64,000 nucleotides of DNA from Allolobophora icterica (GCA_963556255.1 OY744606.1:71531161-71595160), one strand, 5' to 3'. Positions 24,861 through 38,223 are shown, numbered from the stretch's first letter. A program made the numbers and translations. The notes: generated by a model not told the origin, from the letters alone.

Positions 24861-25974
24861 AATGATATAACGTTATTGTTTTCGAATCAATACATTTAGG
24901 CTATAAATAACTTTATCCATCGATCAAATGATCGATTGGATGTTCGTGCGACGTTTGTTTTCCAACTGTTTATTGAAAAGTGCACAAGTGCAGATCACAC
25001 AATTGTATAATCTAAAGTGCTACACTTTTTGAGTCCCCACCGTTCTGACCTTCTGTAGACCCGCGGCTATTTAGTCTTTCAATAAGCCATAGCCAGTCCC
25101 ACAATACCAAAACATTACACGCTCCCAACAGTACTCTCAATCACCGCGCGATTGTTCAACAGAGTTACACGATCATATTATTCATTTAATGGAGGTGTCT
25201 TAAATCCGTAACATTGTCGTCTGGGTGGTTGGCGTCTGTCAAGTCATTTGGTCTTATATCCAGACACTGATTCAGATCCTAATCGTAATCTCAAGATTTC
25301 TACAGCGCCCACAAGAGCGAAATTGTGGGAACCGGCTACTTTACTGGCACTCAGTCAAAACGGAATCGATAGGCAGGTAAGGTCAAAATCGGTTCCAGGT
25401 CAAGAAGGAGGTTTCCGAACAGGTACAGGTTAATTCTGTTGTTGCCGCTGTTCGATAGGCTGAGATTGCGGACGATATCGCAGGTCAGATGATTAACGAA
25501 GTAGAAGGCTGAGTGACGGCGTTGGCCGGCGATAATTATCAATTCTCTCGACGTCTTCCTCGTCGAAGTCCTCCCATGTTCAGCTATTGGTTCGAGTTTA
25601 CGACGCTGGAGGGTCAAATTTCTCGAAGAAGAACGCATTTCTTGCAACTCGTTTGCCCCTCCTTTTATCCACCGTTTCCAACATTCACCACTCCGATCAC
25701 TGTATAAGGGTCAGAGTCGAATGAGGTGACATGGTCTTATTCCTTCCATTTTGTCGAATAGGATCCAGTCTCCTATCCACAGATTAACTCTTGTCCTCTT
25801 TCGCCATTCAACGTGGCGTTTCATTCGGTTTCTTATTTCTTACAAATTCCACAACCGGAAATCTTGAGCTATCGTGAACAATGACCCGCAGGCGACCATC
25901 TGATGACAAAAGGTCTATAACAGCGTACTGATAGCTTGCACCAGACTTTCGATGGTAAGGGTGACATCTTCATA
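24861..25974. other. Intronic, nothing recognised
   Basis: A 98-codon minus-strand frame at 25351-25647 has no recognised family. No repeat ends were seen before the element at 25975. Confidence 0.45.
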
Positions 25975-28583
25975 GGCGTAGACTCGGGGGGGTTGGGGGG
26001 GCCGCCGGAGCACGTGCCTCCAATAATTGAGGATGAGGGGAAATGCCTCCTCCCAATAATCGAGAGGATAATTTTTTTCAAATATTAAAATATTATGTTT
26101 CAGTATAGACAATTTCTTCAGAAACAGAAAAACAGAGACACAGAGCTGAAGTACTATCAAAAATTCATAATGAAAACAATTATTTATTTTTATCTTCAAT
26201 ATCTTCAATATGAAACAAATTCACAGGCAAACAAAACGCACCCACTTCATAAGCATTACGTAACACCGGAACCCTCTGAGACTAGCTGATTGTCCAGACC
26301 AGAGGTGAAAAAAATTGTTTTTCGGTTCTGGTTTAAAGACACAAGAAAAAGGAAACCAAATAAGGTTTTTTTAAAATTTCTTATTCTTGTAGAAGTTATT
26401 TTAATAACATTGATTTAATGATGTTTAATTTTCGGAAATCGCAACTGAATTAAACTGAGCTGGAGCTCTTGTTCATGCCATTTTCATGATTTTTATGATC
26501 CAAAATTCGAAAATCTTAAAAACAAATAAGTAAAAGAACAAAACCATAAAAACAAAAGAAAACAGAAAAAACTTTTCATCTCGAAAAACTTGTTTTTTTA
26601 ACCTCTGGTCCAGACCCCATGCCCCCCAATATTTTGGACAAGTTACGCCAGTTACTGTAGACATCTTCAATCATTATGTACGTTTGTCGTCTGTTAAATT
26701 CTGAAAAATGTGCACAGGTACCACTGTGTCTTTCTACGAGCGCGCCTATTTTCTAAAACCAGCACCTGCTAATTCAGAGTGCTTCGAAAGAACTCTTAAA
26801 CGTACATGGTATTGGTCGAGGGTATCTTTTGCTTCCTGCCTTTCGACAGAAATACGCAGGTTTCACACTAGATGTTTCCTTCAGCTTTAAAAGCAGTGTA
26901 AGAGGTTCTTTGATGTCTTCATGTTCCACACGTTTTTTTTGCAGTTGCAGAGCACTGCAGCATGTTGAGTGTTACGGCTATTGCATAAAGTGGACCCAGT
27001 AAGATGTCGAGTGTCTTTCTATCGACCTGGCGGGGAATGTGCTTTCAAAGCGAAACAACCATTTCTCTCATCTTGGACTAACGGTTACCCATCAACAATG
27101 AACCCAGGAAATCGATAGACCAAAAAATTGCGTAACCTGGAGTGCTACTGTCTTTCAGCTTATCATAACGTTTCCATTGAATAGGCCTACCTGTAAGAGC
27201 CTGCCATAACATTACCACGCGTAGGCCTATATAAGCTATAGGATATATATAAGGACTGAATATAATATTATAGTTTATAAATAGGTATTTTATTATAAAA
27301 TGAATGCGGTGTTTTATACGAATCTTAATAAACTGCCAATCGTGCCTGTGTCAACTGGTTGAAGATTTGTAACTAGGCCAGAATCAGGTTAATATTATCT
27401 AGTCACACAATCCTACGAGTGAATGTGAAGGAGACGAGATTACAGTAACTCCTCACAAACTGAAAATACTCGAGAAATGTCCGAATAGATTAATTATTTA
27501 CTTCTCGACGAATTATGACGTTCGTACTGATCGGACATTAAATTCAAACATTTGTCTAACCACGGCTATAATCTAATCTAATCTAATATTAATCTAATTA
27601 AATTTAATTATTTCTATAGCGCCGATATCACAAGATGTCAGGTGAGGGTCGTTCCGAGAAAAATCGCAAATCAATATTAATTGGAGACGCCAGGTAGAGA
27701 CGCCAGGTAGAAACCCGACAGATCAGGGAAACCAAAGGCAGACTGAGTTAGGTACATCTAATGAATTGCGTAGAATCGAACATAGCATAGACCTCGTGTT
27801 TGTTATTCGCGGATTCGACGATAGTATAACTCATCCGATCGCAGCCTCAACGATGCCAATTCGATTCTAGTCTGTTCCTGTCTTTAGCGCCAGAATAACT
27901 CTGCACTCTGTTTTACGATGTTGATGCTGGGACATTCGCCATTAACTGCAACACAATTGTCATCAACGCGTGCTAGGCCACTCCTGGAGTGGACCTCTGG
28001 CTCAGTAAGTAGGACCTATTATTAGTTGTCTTTGGAACACGAGAATGTGTAAACTCGACACGTTGGGCGCTTAGTTTCAGGCAGGGATGGGCAACTTACG
28101 GGTACATGAAATTGGTAATAAACCACTGAACACTGAAGTGAGCAGAAGAGAGAAAATCTGACCATAAAAGAAGTGGCGTAAACTTGTCCAAAAACATTGG
28201 GGGCATTTAGTATTCATTCCACATTTGTTGCATTGGGTGTACAGAAGGCTCAGATAACCTATCATGAGATGGATGGGAACCTCTTTGCCAAGTTCTTTTA
28301 AGAAAAAGCCAAATCGATCTTTGGAGCTCTGGAACAAAATATGTACATCGGAAAATTTGACTGGGCAGAGTGCTCAGCTCCTATTTTCATTATAAATTTT
28401 TGCTAATATTTCAGTTCTTTGTCTCTGTTTTTCTTGTTTTTTCTGTTTTTGAAGAAGTTTGTTCATATTGAAACATAATATTTTAATATTTTAAGAAATT
28501 CTCCTCTCGATGTTTTTTGGGGAAATGCCCCTCCTCAATTATAGGGGAACGTGCTCCGGCTGACGCCCCAGAGTGCATACGCC
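25975..28583. mobile_element. 2.6-kb element with about 210-bp imperfect inverted termini
   Basis: The sequence at 25975-26190 is mirrored at about 28375-28583. Matching words include GGCGTAGACTC versus GGCGTATGCACTC, CCGGAGCACGTGCCTCC versus CCGGAGCACGTTCCCCT, CGAGAGGATAATTT, and ATATTAAAATATTATGTTTC. The spacer has no recognised transposase, and a hAT-type MITE is nested at 26300-26607. It could be a foldback DNA transposon, or two solo copies of one repeat in opposite orientation. Confidence 0.65.
26300..26607. mobile_element. hAT-type MITE, 8-bp target duplication
   Basis: The 308-bp unit begins CAGAGGTGAAAAAAATTG and ends CAAGTTTTTTTAACCTCTG (reading TTGTTTTTTTAACCTCTG at the right end). 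It is flanked on both sides by the exact 8-bp GTCCAGAC (26292-26299 and 26608-26615). CAG...CTG ends with an 8-bp duplication are the hAT signature. It has no coding capacity. Confidence 0.92.
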
Positions 28584-30706
28584 TCTGCATAGGAGGTATG
28601 CACGTGATTGTCTGTGCAAATAAACAGGGCAATCTGGTTTCAATCTTCAATAAAGATGGTTTATAAATAGGCTACACACACGTTATAAAGAATTTTGCGT
28701 TATCAGTACGCCGCGACCAAATGCGAAAAATATGCCCATGCTCATTTGTCTTTCATCGATTAGACCAGATACCTTCTATTTAAAATAAATTTAATCGTGC
28801 AGCTCGCTCCTGCCCGTAGGCTGCCAACCTCCACCATGGCTGACAACCACAATTGCATGCTGGTCGTCGATAGAATTCTTCTAAGAGAAAACAGGAAGTG
28901 CATAGTGCGTGATCTGTTGCGGTTACAAATGTGACAATCATATTAACTTAATCGTCATGATCTGCTGCGTTTAACAATGTAACAATCATATTAACTCTAT
29001 CGCCATTGCACCGGCTGTGTAACTATTTCTGCGTTTGAGCATGGTTATTTAAGAGTTTCAGTGACCATCGGGATCTTTGGTCAGCAGCAACAGCATCTGG
29101 CATATATATAACCCTCGATATTCCAACGCATCTGATGAAGTCTTTGCTGCATTTATAACATAGATGTTGTTAGGTATACAAGTTACATTCACCGCATCAG
29201 TTTAACATTATGTAGGGGATATGGAACCTATCTGTGGAATACTGTTACATTTCACCATGTTTTCAACATTATGCTGGGGAAGCCACACAGCTGTGCATAT
29301 TGACGTATTGTCGTGAGTTAGAAACTTCTTGGCGTCAGCAGAACGCATAAATATAGGAGAGTTGTTTCAATAAAATTAATAAAATTACAATTTCTGTATT
29401 AATAAATGAACGTCTCTTTAATAAAACTAATAAAACTTATAATAAATCAATTTCAGGTCTCATACTATGTCTTATCGCCTCTGACATACCTTTATTACGC
29501 TAATCAATTTCACGGGAACGAAAGTTTTTACATCAAATTAATATGAAATAGGAAAGCACTAAGTCTTGTTAGCCATGCAGTACACCTGTGCTCTCTGCCT
29601 AAGGGATTCAGTCTTACCTGCGCAAACACGATATCTTATTAAAATGCTTTGACTCACAATAGCTTCATTGTCATATTCACAAACAGATTCGTGATTTACT
29701 TGCCCAGTTTGTCTGTAACATTCGCAGCATTCGTTATTTACGGCCTCACAATTTCTGCTTCCAATGAATAGTTTAGTTAGATTAGTACTTATTAATACTT
29801 ATCATTTGACAATGATTTATTAGAAGCCAGCTTTTGATGCGAGAGCCATCGGTCGATGGTACTCCAAACTTTCACCAAAATTTGAATTACAGAAAGGTAG
29901 AAGCAGAGAGGCAGTTTATGGGAGAAACATCTTTTAAAATTTACATCTTCCTCTAGTTAGTTTGCTGGTTAATTTAGACAATTGTCTTTATAATTAATAT
30001 ACCACTTTTATAAACTTTACAAATCGCTGCCGGTATTAGCCTAAATGAAGTCAGTAACCAAACGGAGTTAAGACAACTAGAAGTGCTCATGACGACTATA
30101 GAAGAGTCATCATTGTCACGCTTCCGCGGTTACACCGAACCCAACCCTCGGATTTCCCTTCAGGATTGACAGATGACCCTTCCTTCTTTCCAAAGCTCTT
30201 ACTCTGAGAATGAGACCAACCGCGGTTTGGAAGTTGTAGGCCTACTTATTCATTGAGACGTTATCTTGTGATACATTTCGTCAAAAAGAACATCGACGAT
30301 CCTTCTACTTAATCTTACTGTAGACCGATTTAAACGGTGACACTTTATCAAACTGTTAAGAGATGTGGATGTGACAGGCTAATCAGTTACCTTAAAAAAA
30401 CTCCTTTCCTCCTCCTGAATCCTGATAAATCTGCCTATCGGTTATGCGATTCCAAAAAAATATAATATTTCGTATTCTGGCTTACCTATAATTCACATCT
30501 GCTAAACTACAACATCCATGACCTTATAAGTTCTGCATTTTGACAATGTTAATCATAATATTTTCCTAACTAGTTCAGCTATGCCTGGTTAACCACATAT
30601 AATATTATGTCAGGTCGATCATGTAACTTGAGGTTCTGTGCTAGTTCACTTCCACCAGCTTTGAGTGAACTTTCCAGCTACCTGCGCTTGTGATGTGAAT
30701 TCATAA

Positions 30707-30708
<2 letters not shown>
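28584..30708. other. Intronic, mostly nothing recognised
   Basis: Contains a 48-bp-period duplication (listed separately) and two weaker near-duplications at about 29165-29275 and 29365-29450. No coding signal. Confidence 0.5.
28910..29006. repeat. Tandem duplication, about 48-bp period
   Basis: GATCTGTTGCGGTTACAAAT and GATCTGCTGCGTTTAACAAT head two tandem copies, each with GACAATCATATTAACT-like sequence. Confidence 0.8.
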
Positions 30709-30795
<87 letters not shown>

Positions 30796-30810
30796 AATAA
30801 CAATAATTAG
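30709..30810. repeat. Compound (AAT)n/(AAC)n array
   Basis: About 55 bp of AAT followed by about 35 bp of AAC and short mixed units. Confidence 0.95.
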
Positions 30811-31387
30811 AAGAAGAATCCTTTTTGTAGCACAGCATGGTTTTCTCGTTCCCCCGTGCATTTTAGCCTCGTCCATTGGGGTCCAACCAAAGTGCGCATC
30901 AATATCGCGAAACGACCATATGATTAGTTGGACTGTTTCGCTTGTCTGATTCATAAGCATGATTCGTTTATTTTGTTGGAGGGCGAATCCGAATGGATTG
31001 GAAGCGTTGTTAGTTTGACATAGAACGTCTGAGAGATTCATGTCTGGATTTGACCAGAGTCTAAAAACATATAGAACTCTGCAGGAAGTGCCACATTAAT
31101 TACGCAACCTATAAGAGTTCTCTCCGTTTTCATTTTACTTCCTTTTCTCTGTGTGTCTTTCCGTCTCTCCCTTTCACTCTGTCACTGTATGAGTGCATAT
31201 CTTTGTGTTTGTCTGGATGTCTTGCTGTCTCCGCCTTTTAATTTCATTTTCATTTCCTAGTAAATGTCTCTAGCGGTATTAGTCTCTAATAGCGAGTCAT
31301 ATTTCCGCAGTGCGACCAACGATTCAGGTTTGGGAGCTTGTAAGGTTGTTGACAGAATCCAAGAGAGGGCGAGGGAGAGAGACCGAG

Positions 31388-31526
<139 letters not shown>

Positions 31527-31589
31527 GACAGGGGACAGAGGGGCATAGGGACAGAGGAACAGAGGAGAAAGGCAGGGAGAAATATATTT

Positions 31590-31960
31590 GCAGAGGACAA
31601 GAGTGAGAAAATGTTGACAGAGAAGGTTATTGATAGAGGCCAAAAGGGAAGAATACGGCAGAGGCCTAGAGCGAAAGAGGAGGGTGCTGATTGATAGCCA
31701 AGAAAGAGAAGATTGTTAACGAAGGGTGTTTGGGTGAAGAAAGTTCGCAGAAGATGAACAGGAAATGGGTGTCGGAAAAATCTGAGTGGTTGGTAAAGGG
31801 TGAACAAGAGCAGGGTGTTGTCAGATGTTGAGTGGAACTGTGGGAGAGAGATGTTGGCAGAAAGTGAACAGGAGAAAGACGTTGCCAGGCCAACATGAGG
31901 AAGGGTGTTGGCAGAGGCTGAGCGGGCGAGTGGCATTGGCAGAGGGTCGAGGTCTACATA
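31590..31960. repeat. Degenerate minisatellite, about 28-bp unit
   Basis: Recurring GTGTTGGCAGA, TGAACAGGAGAAA and GTTGGCAGAGGCTGA words at about 26-30 bp spacing. The copies are strongly diverged. The 298-codon minus-strand frame across it is explained by the repeat and has no domain. Confidence 0.65.
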
Positions 31961-32129
31961 TGTTATATATTCCGTGGTGTTCTGAGTCATCATCGATTGG
32001 TCGCTTAATCGAAACGGCATTTTAAGAATATTGGTGGCGAGCATTGTATGAGATTGGCCGACAATGGATCTGCTCTGTTTACCATCGGCCAGTCGGAGGG
32101 ACGAGGGGGCAGTGACAGACGAACACCCG

Positions 32130-32480
32130 CCGCTAAGAGGGTGAGAGTTGGGGCAGAGAAGGGCAGAGAGGCAGAAAGACATGGAGGGAGCAAAATAGGC
32201 AAAGAGGGAGGTAGGAAGTCAAGGAGGAAGGTAAAGAGGCATGGAGTGGGTCGGGGAGTAGGTAGAGAGGCAGGAAGCAAAAGCCGAGTTGAATTCTAGG
32301 ACTGAGGCGGAAAGTGATGGACGGATGGATGGGCGGAGGAAGTGATGGAGGGAGAGAGTGAAGGTGCGAAGGAAAAAGACATCGAGGCCGGATGACTGAA
32401 ATGCAAGCTGAACCTGGAGAAATTAAAGAGAGGAAGATTAAAGCAAGATGATATAGTAGAGGAAGCTTGATGGAACTAGG
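32130..32480. repeat. Purine-rich degenerate repeat
   Basis: GGCAGAGAGGCAGAAAGACA, GTAGAGAGGCAGGAAG and similar words recur without a fixed period. It continues the purine bias of the zone. Confidence 0.55.
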
Positions 32481-32539
32481 AATAAAAGAGACGAGACACC
32501 ATAGGCAAGAGCACGTTAAATAAGATTGTATGCGTGCGT

Positions 32540-32606
32540 GAGGGACAGAGAAAGACAAAGAGAGACAGAGACAGACAGAGACAAAGATAGATACATAGGC
32601 AGATAT

Positions 32607-32667
<61 letters not shown>

Positions 32668-32701
32668 TAGACATACAGACAGACAGACAGACAGACAGAC
32701 T

Positions 32702-32739
<38 letters not shown>

Positions 32740-32813
32740 TAGACATACAGACAGACAGACAGACAGACAGACAGACTGACAGACAGACAGACAGACAGAC
32801 AGACAGATGATAC

Positions 32814-32910
<97 letters not shown>

Positions 32911-32939
32911 TAGATAGATAGATTTAGAGGGGCAGAGAA

Positions 32940-32986
<47 letters not shown>

Positions 32987-32990
32987 AGAT
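32540..32990. repeat. Compound (ACAG)n/(GATA)n/(AT)n array
   Basis: ACAG units with two internal copies of a longer GATAGACATACAGACAGACA segment (near 32666 and 32739), then GATA at 32813-32850, ACAG to 32908, GATA, and (AT)n at 32942-32985. The long SVCL frames are artefacts. Confidence 0.95.
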
Positions 32991-32999
32991 AGAGTGAGG

Positions 33000-35808
33000 G
33001 AGATAGAGGAAGAGAAGGAGAGAGAGGGGCAGAGGGAATGAAAGTGTGAGATGAAGATATGTGGAAAGGGAATGGGAGTGAGAGATAAAGACGGAGTGGA
33101 AGACAGACACACGAGACTATTTCCAGGAGACTAATATAAAAAGTAATGCCAAATGTCAACCATATCGACACGTATACATATATGTCCTTCGCCAAAACCG
33201 CTGTCCATTCCGATCTTCCATAAGTCTTTGCCCTGCGATGCTTTCCTATCCAGTCTCAGCTGCCAATGCAAGCACCGCATCCTCGCCAGGATAATAAATC
33301 GAATTAGTATAGACCCGGTTGCTGTGCTTCTTGTTCTGTGGACGATGCCATCCTCCGTTGCCTCCACAGTCTATTCCTCACACTAATGGCCATCAGAAAC
33401 AAAGCACCAGTCTGTAATTCGTTGACCGAGGACGAATCCAGGTTTTGAAGATAGACTGTTGAGATTAGGAGCTGGGTTAGAGGGGAGAAGAGATGGTGAA
33501 GATTATGTATGCAGATACATGTGTAGCTTTAATTGCAATTATAAATTTATATAGCGCCACTTAAAGAGAAAACTGTTCAAAGGCGATCTCAGCGTTAGCC
33601 AATGTGATGCTAAAGGTCATTACGAACAGACATTTCATCAGTAAGCAAAACAGTGCACAGATAAATAGAAGAGTCCCCAGTGGTCGGCCCACGCAAACAG
33701 GTGGAACCCAACTAATAGATTCCCAACCTTAGGGACTACGGATAGCAAGCGTCATGCTCAGAGCATTTGGACCAAACTGCGTCGATAATGTTGAGCAACG
33801 ACTGGCAGTAGCGTTCTCGACACACGATAACTCCAGCGCCTGCAGGCAGTCTCTTGTCTGTTGAAAATAACGCAAGTCCGGCTATCTCTAGAGTCGCCGG
33901 GTGCACGCAAGACAGGCATTAGTTGCCTGCTGGTCGGTAAATCGAATCGCCATCAATTACTAACGGTCGAGACCACTCCAAAGACACGAGTCGTTTTTTC
34001 GCCAAGCAATTATAACAATCGAGCTGCAAACGGAGAAACACCGGCCGTTAGATGTTAGACTGGATCGCACGTCAAGAGGTCTATCCGTCCTTATGCAATC
34101 ACATAGGCCATGCGAAAAAAATACGTCAAAACGTACAACATCACAACAGAAATGAAGAATGAGTTCGATCCTTTAACGCTAACGTGTTATTATTGAGAAA
34201 ATTCTGCATATAGACAAAAGAATCCACAGAAATAACCTAGAAGGAGAATAGCGACGGACGTTGACATGCAGCGAATGTTTGTATATCTGCATGTATGTAA
34301 GTATGCATGTATTTAAGCATGTGTGCATGTTTTGTATGTACGTATGTATGTATGTCCGTATACATGTATGTAAGTATGGATCTCAATACGTATACAAAGC
34401 GCCTTAAAGAATCTTCCAAGGACTTTGAAACATGACCATCGATTTTACAACTGTTCGAGAGTGTAATGTGGCGAATCAGAAACTATAGGAAATGTTTTTA
34501 GTGACCAAGTTTATAGAGAACAGCCGTTCAATTCGCCCCCCCCCTCTGATTCCATCGCTGGGTACCAGCCTTTATCTGAAATCAGACGTCCGCGAGTTGA
34601 AAAGATCCGCCGGGAATCGAGACAAGAACGCCATTCATCAGTATATTGTCAACTTAAATGTCGACTTCATACGCTCCCCTCAATTATTAACTTTGTGAAT
34701 GCGTATTTTGCGCTGAACGCGAGCTTTTCTGTGCATTAACTTCTCGATAATTTGCGTTGAAAACATGTTTTCGAATCGACAACTGTAAAGGATGGTCTGG
34801 GGGAAATCTGCGCTGTAATTGCCCACGGTTGAAGAATCTCTACAGAAACGCAAACACATAAACGGTCTAATAACTACTCGCTGTTCCTAACGCATTCCCC
34901 TTTTACTAGCACTAAAATCTAAACCTCTTTCTACTCGTTATACGGGTGGGTAACGCATTCCCCTTCTACATACATGCACTAAAATCTGGACCTCTGTCAT
35001 CGAATGCATGATTACAACCTCTTCTCTGGTTGTAAATGCAGCTATTCTAGTTCATATAAGACTAAAATAGTGTTTGCAAGTAAACCTACTTTCGTAGAGT
35101 TGATTCTCACCGAGGCAACACGCCATTTTAATCAGATTGGATGCTCTGAAGTCTAGGAATTATTTTTGAATTGTAAATCAGATCATATCATTAACCTTTA
35201 TCCCAGGCCAGTCACGATGGTTTGCCATGCTGCTGGTAGGCCAGATGTCACTGTTGCATACAGCCGACAATTTAGTCTTCATATTCAAGAGTCAAGACTA
35301 TAACTCAGAAACGACCAGCACCTAATTAACTAACGATAAAAATTGCGTGGTTTAAAATCTGACATTTTACCAATTAGGAAATCAATTTAATTTCACAGAT
35401 TGAGCTTGATCTGACGTCAGCAGTCCCACGCCTGATTGGAGATACGTGCCACAGAATTTGGAACAACTGCACAATAATTACCTGCGTCGATAAAACTTGT
35501 TTTTGTAGACGGCTTTCCGCATAAAGTAGGAATTAAAAGCTGTTTATGGGCTAATCAAAACATGGGATGCGTTCACGCACGAGGACTCAAATCTATCAAC
35601 ACACCAATCTCCTCAAAGCACCTGGTGATCGACTGACTTAATATATGAACTCTGGCATTAATTAATGAACATTCTAGGCCTGGATTTATTGTGACCGTTA
35701 TAAATATTATTGTTGATACAGTCCAGTGGCAAATGAGGCCAAACTATAGTCATGATGAAATTACGCTTCTGTTGATTTCAAATATTCACGCTTGAACGCT
35801 ATTGTTTG
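33000..35808. other. Intronic, nothing firm
   Basis: A degenerate TGTA-type stretch lies at about 34275-34380. TATATAGCGCC at 33548 is a word shared with SINE and LINE tails in this window. No convincing exon. Confidence 0.5.
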
Positions 35809-35811
35809 TTA

Positions 35812-36130
35812 TGCCATGCAATGTGACGTAATGCGATCTGACGTACTGTTGTACACATTGTAGTGACACTGTTTAATGTGATCTAGCATACTGTAATGTG
35901 ATGACAATGTTAAATGTAATGTAATGCACTGTTGTAACGTTGTGATAACATTACTGATTTGTAATAATGTAGTAGTATCGCTGAATGTGATCCGACGTAT
36001 TGTTGTTATGTAGTTGTAACATTTGATGCGATATATAACGTTCTTTGCTGTAGTTTGGTGATAATGTTTACTGCGATCTACAGTAACGTATTCTTGTAAT
36101 GTAACTGTAATGTGATTGCAATGAGTCACG
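35812..36130. repeat. Degenerate minisatellite, about 45-bp unit
   Basis: Six or so diverged copies of a unit with GATCTGACGTACTGTTGTAATG and GTGATAATGTTTA elements. Strong TGTAATGT bias. The 106-codon minus-strand frame here is a by-product. Confidence 0.7.
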
Positions 36131-36613
36131 TGTCGAAGCGATTCAGAAATATGAGATCGAAAGAGTATTTTGGCTAATCATTTTAGAAGCAAATCCACTC
36201 AGACCAATCGAGTAAAAAAGTCATGTGGTAAATGTGAATGACCTTCAGCGCAGTGGTCAAGGCTAAGAATTTAGATTTCTAAAATGTACACGATCTAACA
36301 TAAGATATTTATAAATAAAGAATTTACAAAATCTACAAAAGAATAGTCCGCGCCAAACAAAGCCTTCTAATCCTGTAACTTCTAAAGCGCAATTATAGCG
36401 AGCACTGATCGATGGCGCTACAAAACCTACCTACTCTCCGATTTATTCCAAAAGAGCGGACCCGGGAGTGTACAAGAGCGGCTGAGGGACAAGAAGGACT
36501 GGAGACGAAGTCCCAGGTGGATTCTAGGGGTAAAGTCCCCGTCCAGATAGCCGGGTTAAGGCAGTAACAATTCATTGTATCAATACTTCACAACACCAAC
36601 AAGTAGATATACT
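36131..36613. other. Intronic, repeat-like fragments
   Basis: CTTCTAAAGCGCAATTATAGCG at about 36378 resembles the TCTAAAGCGCC/TCTAAAGTGCA word of the dispersed repeat at 47880 and 63950. Otherwise nothing was recognised. Confidence 0.45.
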
Positions 36614-36815
36614 GGACGCGATAGATGATTGGTTAGAGCGCCCGATTCGTAACGCGAAGAGTACGGGTTCGAGACTCCTCTGAGACGGTTAGTGTTTAGG
36701 AACCCTGAGCAGGTCCTTCACTCACAATTGCTCAGCGCCATCAGTTGATGGTTGGTCATTCGATGATGGCGCTTAGGAAATGCATATTAGTAATAGTAAT
36801 ATAATAATAATAATT
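36614..36815 (+). repeat. tRNA-derived SINE copy
   Basis: GATTGGTTAGAGCGCCCGAT (A box) and GAGTACGGGTTCGAGACTCC (B box) lead into CCTGAGCAGGTCCTTCACTC, AATTGCTCAGCGCCATC and GATGGCGCTTAGGAAATGCA, with an (AAT)n tail. The head is shared with the copy at 51097. Confidence 0.85.
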
Positions 36816-37201
36816 AGTATGAGTTTTATAATTATTGTGATACGATCAACTAAAGACAAGAACTCGAAGTAAGCGTTATGCGCGCATCGTATACGACCCC
36901 GAAAATTTTAGAAAAAGTCGTATGAATGTATGAATAATGGTTGACGGCGTGATGCCAGTGAGATAGAACTCATATATGTATATATATATTAAACCTACCG
37001 TTTAGAAAATGTATAGGTTATAGATATACACACATATATAGGTTAAAACTGTTGTATGATAGCAGTAAACATATATACATGTATGTAGGCCCTATATATA
37101 ATTCGGCGCGAGTAATATATTGGAGTCAGGCCGTCTCCTCTTCTAAGATCCACTCTGGGACGCGTTATTCTTTCTGAAGAGAAACCATTCGATCGATTCC
37201 A

Positions 37202-37255
<54 letters not shown>

Positions 37256-38055
37256 CTTTTAACAATGCAAACGACTAACGCGTTCCTTAGTCACTTTGCA
37301 CGCGTTCAAAATGTTTGTAAAATTATATATATATATATATATATAAAATATCGTAATACATCGCATTAAAGATATCATTGCATGTATTATTTGTGCTGCA
37401 AACTGTCGATTAATAACTTTAACTATATAGACGCATAGAAATTATACAGAGGCTTAAATATCCTTAAGAGGCGCATAGCAAATGAGCCAGCCAAAGTATT
37501 CGCATGCGTAGGACGATATCTAATATTATATATGCATGCACGTGTCGTGTTTATATATATATAATGTAGAGGGATGTTTTATAATTAGTCCGTATATTCC
37601 GCGTGCGTGCATGTATGATGAGGAATGACATCGGCTATTTCCAGAGTCTGAGGCATCGATATCCAGGACAAAGTAGGAACAGTTGTTGCATCAGCAATAA
37701 CATCATTATGTTACTATGCCGTTCATCGGTTTAAATGTCTGAATATGTGGCGCAGAGAACGTATGAGAACAAATGCATTGTGGTTCTCTCTGAAAACGAG
37801 ATAATATAATCTCTGCCTGCAGACCACAAAATCCAGCTCAGTCGTCCGTCCTTCAATGACGGGTGAATTGGAAATTTAAGAAGGTGTGCTGTTGGATTAC
37901 TATGATCATGCTTGTGCCTCTGCTGACTGATCTTTGGCGGTCAGTCATGAGTTCTAACTTCAGCTTTAAATTGTTGACAGTTCAGTAGAGTTTCACTTCA
38001 ATATTTCGATCAATGGAATCGTGAGACGGTCACAATTCTGCTACTTTTTACCATT
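36816..38055. other. AT-rich intronic sequence
   Basis: Contains (AT)n arrays at 37203-37253 and 37325-37345 and many short AT palindromes. No coding signal. Confidence 0.6.
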
Positions 38056-38223
38056 TCACTGAGCCTCGTCCTCTTCGGTCTTAACCTTGACCTCGTGAAT
38101 CTTGGCCTCGCCATCGTGAATCTTGGCCTCACCCTAATGGATCTCGGCCTTGGACACACGGATCTTGCCCTTGTTGACGTCACCGTTATTATTCCATTTA
38201 TCAGTCACTTTGTTTCCTAGCAT
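38056..38223 (-). pseudogene. Coding-like relic with a 21-bp (heptad) repeat
   Basis: On the minus strand one frame reads MLGNKVTDKWNNNGDVNKGK, then IRVSKAEIH, a stop at 38136-38134, GEAKIHDGEAKIHEVKVKTE, and ends EDEAQ at a TGA. The DNA is a 21-bp tandem repeat of about four units (unit like TTGGCCTCGCCATCGTGAATC on the plus strand). Third positions are G/C-rich, unlike the AT-rich intron around it, and copy differences largely keep the charged K-I-H-x-G-E-A heptad. It may be the tail of a retrocopied or decayed gene, or a minisatellite that happens to be open. I recognise no family. Confidence 0.35.

Noticed and set aside
25351..25647. Possible transposase exon on the minus strand
   Set aside because: Tried against Harbinger-type transposase patterns by eye; no motif order matched convincingly.
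28077..28337. 86-codon frame inside the 2.6-kb inverted-repeat element as its transposase
   Set aside because: Too short and without catalytic motifs.
32133..33195. Frames of 239-325 codons rich in SVCL/SIYL
   Set aside because: Generated by the (ACAG)n/(GATA)n compound array on the opposite strand.
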